From RBG-16-66-20 sp036262835 (lineage in GTDB: Bacteria > Pseudomonadota > Gammaproteobacteria > Burkholderiales > SG8-39), in contig DATAID010000030.1 in NCBI GenBank assembly GCA_036262835.1, forward strand, positions 1 through 18,195: DNA of 18,195 bases, in the 5' to 3' direction. A model generated the notes under the pieces. That model did not search any database. It was given only the letters and a program-made list of their open reading frames with translations, and had not been told where the DNA came from. A program made the translations under genes and the position numbers. Positions 13,664 through 18,195 of the stretch are shown here, piece after piece (position 1 is the first letter of the stretch; every line of letters starts with the position of its first letter).

Positions 13664-15085
13664 TTACCGAACGCTCACCGTATTTCGCTTCCAGGCAGGG
13701 TCCTGCCAGCGCTGGAACGCGCCCAGCATGGTCGGATCGCCCGCCTGGCGCACGGTCGCCAGGGTATCGAGGCGCACGATCTCGAAGTTCTTCCGGTAGC
13801 GGCCTTCTCCCTGCGCCTCGCGCGCCACGAGCACCTGCGAGCCGCCGGGGACCCAGCCGGCGAACTCCGCATAGCCGACCTCCGGGCGGATCGCCGCAGG
13901 CGGCAGCACGCGCACCGTCCAGCCTTTCGCCGTCTTGTGGAATAGCCACATCTCCAGCCACGCGTCCGCCGGCTGAACGGCGAGCGCGAGCGCGTTCGAC
14001 TCGCGGTTGAGCGTCGCCGAGCTCGTCCAGACGAGGCCGTAGGTGCAGCGCCTCGCGAGCGGCTGCTTCTCGTCGTGCTTCGCATCGACGAGCAGCACGC
14101 AGGTCTCGCCGCTCACGTTCGGGATCGTCATGATCCCCGGCCGGTCCTCGGCGCGCGCGGGCGGCGCCATCAGCGCCCAGCGCGAGGCGTTCACGCGCAT
14201 CGCGGCATCGGCGAAGCCTGCGCGGTCCTCCTCCGTGAGGTGCGTCTTGTCGACGCGGCCGAGCTCGACGAGCGCGCGCGCCGCGGCGGAGCCGGGTGCA
14301 TCGCCCGCGCGAGCGCGCTGGTAGGCAAGGCTCGACCAGATCGCCGCTCGGCGAATGACGACGCGGTTGCGCAGCCACCCCGGCAGGTTGTCCGCGTCCA
14401 CCTGGTCGAGCGCCTGCGCCTGCATTTCGTCCATGCGCCGGCGCTCGGCGGGTCGAAGTCCATCGGGTGCGCACTCGCGTCGCGTGAGGGCGAGGAGCGC
14501 CCGCGCGCGCTGGCCCGGGTCCTTGCTCGTCGAGAGCACTCGCCGGAAAGCGTCGCCCTCGTAGCAGACATGCACCCGGCCGTCGTGCTCGTTGCTCACG
14601 AACCTGAGGCCGTGGCGCGTCGCCACCTCGAGATGCGCGGCTGCGGCCTGCCCCGCATTCCCCGGAAGGAAGGCGCGTTGCGCGAGCCGGTCCGCCATCG
14701 AGCCCAGGGCATCGAGCACCTCGAGCCCCTCGCGTCCCTTCAGCATCTCGGGGCTCGCGGCCTGCACGTAGGCGGCGCCATAGGCAATGCCGAGCGATTC
14801 CTGCCCCGGCGTGTCGCGCAGGAAACGCACTACCGCCAGGAGCTCGGGCGCCTGTTCAGGGGTGAGGGCCAGGCGCTTCACAAGGCTCGCGCGAACGTAG
14901 CCTCCGCGCTCCCGGCGGTAGTCGTAGACCTGCAGAAAATCGAGCCGCTCGCCCCGGACTTCCAGCACTTCGCCCTGCGACAGAAGGACGTGCTGCTGAG
15001 CGGAGGCCTTGGGCGCGGCGCGAAGCTGGGTTTGGTCCTGCGTAACGATGGCAATGGAAGCGGCGAGCAGGAGGGTGGCGAGCAT
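13664..15085 (-). CDS. Secreted protein with N-terminal SH3-like domain, function unknown
   Basis: A 473-residue protein. A short hydrophobic N-terminus (MLATLLLAASIAIV) looks like a signal peptide, though it lacks the usual lysine or arginine. A bacterial SH3-type module follows (about 16-72: TQLRAAPKASAQQHVLLSQG, EVLEVRG, YVRASLVKRL), a fold that often binds peptidoglycan or metal-loaded partners. The rest is not recognised: a helical middle part (about 75-300) and a beta-rich C-terminal third (about 300-470) with three cysteines. The ATG lies 2 bases after the stop of the SPFH gene, with GGGAG about 10 bases upstream, so the two are one operon and probably work together at the envelope. 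The stop codon abuts a dispersed repeat. Confidence 0.85.
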   Translation of the reverse strand: MLATLLLAASIAIVTQDQTQLRAAPKASAQQHVLLSQGEVLEVRGERLDFLQVYDYRRERGGYVRASLVKRLALTPEQAPELLAVVRFLRDTPGQESLGIAYGAAYVQAASPEMLKGREGLEVLDALGSMADRLAQRAFLPGNAGQAAAAHLEVATRHGLRFVSNEHDGRVHVCYEGDAFRRVLSTSKDPGQRARALLALTRRECAPDGLRPAERRRMDEMQAQALDQVDADNLPGWLRNRVVIRRAAIWSSLAYQRARAGDAPGSAAARALVELGRVDKTHLTEEDRAGFADAAMRVNASRWALMAPPARAEDRPGIMTIPNVSGETCVLLVDAKHDEKQPLARRCTYGLVWTSSATLNRESNALALAVQPADAWLEMWLFHKTAKGWTVRVLPPAAIRPEVGYAEFAGWVPGGSQVLVAREAQGEGRYRKNFEIVRLDTLATVRQAGDPTMLGAFQRWQDPAWKRNTVSVR

Positions 15086-15087
15086 GG

Positions 15088-16329
15088 CTAGCGTGCTCCC
15101 TTCGAGTTGCCGATCAGATTCGCGCCGAGAAAACCGCCGTCGGCGGGCGGCGGCGCGATGATGACCTGCACCTTGTCGGAGAGCTTGTCGGCGAGCGCTT
15201 TCTGGATGAGGAGCGGGTGCCGGGAGACGAGCGCGCCCTCGCGCTCCATCTGCTCGGCGTTGAACTTGCCGATCTTCTCGAGGCGATAGACCTCGGCGTC
15301 GGCAAGCTTCTGGCGTGCGTCGGCCTCGCCGTTCGCCTCGATGCGGCGCGCCTGCGCATTGCCCTCCGACATGCGGATGCGCGCCTGCTTCTCGGCCTCG
15401 GCCTCGAGCCGGCGCTGCTCGATCTGGCGCTGCTTGAAGGGCAGCACGTGCTTCATCGCCTCTTCCTGCGCCCTCGCGGCGATCACCTGCTCGCGCGCGG
15501 CGGCTTCGGCGCGCTTCTCGCGGCGGACCTTCTCGGCCTCGCCGTCGAGCTCGTTCTCCTTGACTCGCTTGTCCTTGAGCTCGAGCGTGTAGCGCATCTT
15601 CTCGCTCGCCAGCTCCTCGGCCAGCAACGCCTCCATGCCGCGCTTGTAGTCCGCGGGCAGGTCCACCTTGCCGATGAGCACCGTGCGCAGCGCCACCCCG
15701 TCAGCGGCGAGACGGTCCTTCAATTCCTTCTCGATTGCCTGCTGGATCTCGACGCGCTTCGTGGAGAAGATCTCGCGCACCGTGTAGCGCGCGAACACCT
15801 TGTAGATGACGCCCTGGACCGCCGGCTCGACCACGTCACCGGGGACGTTCTCGGGGAGGGTCGTGGCGACCGAGCGCAGCTTCTCCAGGTCGAGCGCGTA
15901 GCGCACCTGCAGGTCCACGCCGAGCGACAGCCCCTCGACCGACTGCAGCGGCGCCTGCCCCTCGGCCTTCGACATCGACTCCGGGCGGTAGGTCTGATCG
16001 CGCAGGGAGTAAACGCGCATCTCATGCAGTCCCGGCACCACCAGCACAGTCCCGTCACGCCATTGTGAAACCTTGCCCGTCATGCGATTGAGGCGGATGC
16101 CGACTTCGCCACGCTCGACCGCCTTCATGGGAGGAAATTTGTAAAGCAGGTATCCCGCCCCGCCGAGCACCACGGCGGCCGCCAGCAGTCCTCGCAGGGC
16201 GACGAAGCCGTTCATTGCTCGCACCGTTCCGTTCCTCGCGACCTCCGCCGCCCGCAGCCCGGCGCCCCGGGCGCGTGCGGCGAAATACTCTTGGATGAAT
16301 TTGATCGTTCCCCCGAGACGTTCCCACAT
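15088..16329 (-). CDS. SPFH/band-7 domain membrane protein
   Basis: A 413-residue protein of the stomatin/prohibitin/flotillin/HflK-C group. An unusual basic, amphipathic N-terminal stretch (1-40) precedes one transmembrane helix (about 43-63). The SPFH domain (about 70-235, starting VERGEVGIRLNRMTGKV and including AIEKELKDRLAADGVALRTVLIGKVDLPADY) follows, then a long charged coiled coil (about 238-365) rich in EAEK/RRE repeats and a glycine-rich tail. Such proteins form ring or cage assemblies in the membrane. The ATG at 16329-16327 has AGGGGAA 6 bases upstream; the frame remains open further upstream but without family sequence. The following gene encodes the SH3 protein. No NfeD or HflC-type partner is present in the window. 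Confidence 0.92.
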   Translation of the reverse strand: MWERLGGTIKFIQEYFAARARGAGLRAAEVARNGTVRAMNGFVALRGLLAAAVVLGGAGYLLYKFPPMKAVERGEVGIRLNRMTGKVSQWRDGTVLVVPGLHEMRVYSLRDQTYRPESMSKAEGQAPLQSVEGLSLGVDLQVRYALDLEKLRSVATTLPENVPGDVVEPAVQGVIYKVFARYTVREIFSTKRVEIQQAIEKELKDRLAADGVALRTVLIGKVDLPADYKRGMEALLAEELASEKMRYTLELKDKRVKENELDGEAEKVRREKRAEAAAREQVIAARAQEEAMKHVLPFKQRQIEQRRLEAEAEKQARIRMSEGNAQARRIEANGEADARQKLADAEVYRLEKIGKFNAEQMEREGALVSRHPLLIQKALADKLSDKVQVIIAPPPADGGFLGANLIGNSKGAR

Positions 16330-16485
16330 GGCATTCCCCTTTGGTCTTGTTGTGCCGACGACCGGCCCTGCCATTCAAAGGCTGGAATGGGGAAGCGCTA
16401 TGGGGAAGGGATGGAAAAAGGGCGAAGAATTCTGGCGAACTGATGGCGGGCGACGTGCCCCCGGATTTCCTGACAAACTGTAGGC
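16330..16485. promoter_or_regulatory. Divergent spacer between the SPFH operon and the small membrane protein gene
   Basis: This 156-base gap is the longest non-coding stretch in the window and must contain promoters in both directions. It is purine-rich on the plus strand between 16389 and 16430 (repeated GGGGAAG, GGGATGG, AAAAAGGGCG). I found no convincing -35/-10 pair, sigma-54 site or strong hairpin. The only clear element is the SPFH ribosome-binding site, just before position 16330 on the minus strand. Confidence 0.3.
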
Positions 16486-16830
16486 ATGAGCTTGTTCTGG
16501 CCGACGTACGCGATGGCTTCCGGCCGCGAAGGCGCTGCGGTAGCCGAGGCGGTTGTGGTCCTCATTTTCGTGGCGCTTGCGGCCTTTGCCGTGGCGATCG
16601 TCGCAGGGATTTGCTGGGGCGGCTACAAAGCCGCGCAAAGCGGCGAATCGGTGCTCAGAGGCGGCGTCGCGGGAATATGGAAAGGCGTCGTCGGCTTTCT
16701 CGTGGTTGGGGCAGTTTTGTGGGCGGTGCTGACGATTCTCGGCATTCTCTTCGCCGCCTACGCCTTGTGGTCGTCGGGGACCTTGGTCGAGATGTGGAAC
16801 ATTTTGGGTGAGGCGTGGCATGGCAAGTAA
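16486..16830 (+). CDS. Small membrane protein of unknown function
   Basis: A 114-residue protein with two strongly hydrophobic stretches: about 19-46 (AVVVLIFVALAAFAVAIVAG) and about 67-95, the second probably a single long helix or a tight hairpin. A short positively charged link (GGYKAAQSGESVLRGG) joins them. I do not recognise a family. The ATG at 16486 has no good Shine-Dalgarno; an internal ATG at codon 10 is no better. The 3' end overlaps the amidase start by 11 bases, which supports a real, co-expressed gene. It might be a membrane partner or regulator of the amidase, but that rests on position alone. Confidence 0.65.
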   Translation: MSLFWPTYAMASGREGAAVAEAVVVLIFVALAAFAVAIVAGICWGGYKAAQSGESVLRGGVAGIWKGVVGFLVVGAVLWAVLTILGILFAAYALWSSGTLVEMWNILGEAWHGK

Positions 16831-18195
16831 AACCGAGGAGGAACTGGCGTTCGCGCCCGTTCACAAGCTCGCGGCCGACCTCGCCGCGGGGAAACTGTCT
16901 TCCGCGAAGCTGACCGAGGCCTGCCTCGCGCGTATCCAGAAGCATGAGAGGAAGCTGCACGCATTCGTATCCGTCTACGCGGACGAGGCGCTGCGGGCGG
17001 CGCATGCGGCGGACGAGGCGAGGGCGGCGGGACATGGCGTGGGGCCGTTCCACGGCATTCCGGTTGCGGTGAAGGACATCATCGACTGGGAAGGCCGCGT
17101 GACGACCGGCGGCTCGAAGGCGTGGGAGAAGCGCGTCTCGCCGCACACCGCGACGCTGGTGAAGAAGCTCCTCGGCGCCGGAATGATCGTGATCGGCAAG
17201 ACGCACAGCGTGGAATTCGCCATGGGCAGCTTCGGCACCAATACGCACATGGGCGATCCCTGGAATCCGTGGGACATGAAGGCGCAGCGCGCACCGGGCG
17301 GCTCGAGCTCGGGCACCGGCGTGGCCGTGGCGGCCGGCTTCGCGCCCTGGGGGATCGGCACCGACACCGGCGGCTCGGTGCGCATTCCGTCGTCCTGGTG
17401 CGGCCTCGCGGGCTTGAAGACCACCCTTGGGCGCATCAGCGTGCACGGCGTGCTGCCGCTCGCACACACGCTCGACACACCCGGACCGATGTGCCGCAGC
17501 GTCGAGGACGCCGCGCTGCTCTATAACGTGCTGCAGGGGCCGGATCCGCTCGACCCGCTCACCTTGCGCCATGCGCCGGACGATCCCATGCCGGAGTTAA
17601 AGCGGGGCGTCGCCGGCCTCGTCCTCGCTCGCCTTCCGGCCGCGGAGCGTGCGCACGTGGAGAAAGAGGTGCTCGCCGCGTACGACGCCTCCCTCGAGCT
17701 GCTGGCAAGGCTGGGTGCGAAGCTCGTGGAAGTGAAGCTGCCGCGCGGCTTCGCGGAACTCGGCGCGATGGCGGGACGCCTCATCGGCTGCGAGGGCTAT
17801 TCCTACGTCGGCCACCTGACCGACGATCCGGCGCAGCCGGTCGATCCGCACGTTCGCCCGCGCATCGGCCTGGGCAAGGGCGTGAGCGCGCGCGACTACC
17901 TGCTGCTGCTTCGCGACCGGGAGCAGCTCAAGCGCGACTGGTGGAAGGCGCTGGAAGGCTGCGACGCGCTCGTCACGCCGACGACCCTAACCGCCGCGCC
18001 CAAGATCGCCGACATCGACCAGAGCGGCACCGCGGCGGTGATCACGCGCGCGATCAACCTGGTGGACGGCTGCGCCCTGGCGGTGCGCAACGGGTTCACG
18101 GGCGCCGGGCTGCCGACCTCACTGCACATCGTGTGCCGCGGCTACGAGGAGGCGACCGCGCTGCGCATCGGCTGGGCGTACGAGCAGGCCGCTTC
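16820..18195 (+). CDS. Amidase-signature family enzyme (3' end cut by window)
   Basis: The frame stays open from the ATG at 16820 to the end of the window, giving 458 codons; family members usually have 450-500, so little is missing. It belongs to the amidase-signature group that hydrolyses carboxamides (GatA, malonamidase, nicotinamidase-like and aryl-amidase relatives). The Ser-cisSer-Lys triad is visible: K85 in IPVAVKDI, cis-Ser S162 in GGSSSGTG and nucleophile S186 in GTDTGGSVRIPSSWCG. The 24-residue spacing between the two serines fits characterised amidases. GTGAGG about 6 bases upstream supports the start. It is cytoplasmic by appearance, with no signal peptide. Without GatB or GatC nearby it is probably a catabolic or detoxifying amidase; the substrate is unknown. 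Confidence 0.93.
   Translation, partial: MASKTEEELAFAPVHKLAADLAAGKLSSAKLTEACLARIQKHERKLHAFVSVYADEALRAAHAADEARAAGHGVGPFHGIPVAVKDIIDWEGRVTTGGSKAWEKRVSPHTATLVKKLLGAGMIVIGKTHSVEFAMGSFGTNTHMGDPWNPWDMKAQRAPGGSSSGTGVAVAAGFAPWGIGTDTGGSVRIPSSWCGLAGLKTTLGRISVHGVLPLAHTLDTPGPMCRSVEDAALLYNVLQGPDPLDPLTLRHAPDDPMPELKRGVAGLVLARLPAAERAHVEKEVLAAYDASLELLARLGAKLVEVKLPRGFAELGAMAGRLIGCEGYSYVGHLTDDPAQPVDPHVRPRIGLGKGVSARDYLLLLRDREQLKRDWWKALEGCDALVTPTTLTAAPKIADIDQSGTAAVITRAINLVDGCALAVRNGFTGAGLPTSLHIVCRGYEEATALRIGWAYEQAA

Overview
The window looks like chromosome from a GC-rich proteobacterium, most likely a betaproteobacterium. This is inferred from strong G/C bias at third codon positions, tightly packed operons with ATGA and TGATG overlaps, a small SWIB-domain protein, a dispersed ATTCCC-type repeat, and a high-affinity branched-chain-type ABC system beside an aryl-CoA ligase. 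I see no rRNA, tRNA, CRISPR array, transposase or integrase. No gene-free stretch exceeds 300 bases; the longest is 16330-16485.

Layout. (1) 1-4465, minus strand: a complete livK-livH-livM-livG set plus a livF cut by the window edge. A strong hairpin with a T-rich tail separates livK from livH. (2) 4544-6773, plus strand: a benzoate-CoA-ligase-like enzyme, divergent from livK, and a LolD/MacB-type ABC ATPase with no permease beside it. The ligase and transporter suggest uptake and CoA activation of an aromatic acid. (3) 6776-9242, minus strand: a kaiC-kaiB operon whose third gene encodes a 132-residue protein. It resembles the linker and dimerisation (HisKA) region of a histidine kinase, but isoleucine replaces the phospho-accepting histidine and there is no ATPase domain. 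All three genes are joined by ATGA overlaps and there is no kaiA. (4) 9373-12204, minus strand: pdxH, an APH-fold small-molecule kinase and a divergent enolase paralogue, overlapping one another. The enolase has altered active-site residues. (5) 12228-13581, plus strand: a metallo-beta-lactamase-fold hydrolase that may be transcribed as a leaderless mRNA, then a SWIB-domain protein ending in a clear terminator and a dRS3-like repeat. (6) 13664-16329, minus strand: an SPFH/band-7 membrane protein and a secreted SH3-domain protein of unknown function, in one operon. (7) 16486-18195, plus strand: a small membrane protein overlapping an amidase-signature enzyme that runs off the window.

The two most unusual elements are the kaiC-kaiB-pseudo-histidine-kinase operon, which suggests a clock-like KaiBC2 module with a non-catalytic output or adaptor protein, and the overlapping kinase/enolase-paralogue pair, which could phosphorylate and then dehydrate an unknown hydroxy acid. 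Both functions are inferences; the sequence features behind them are visible.
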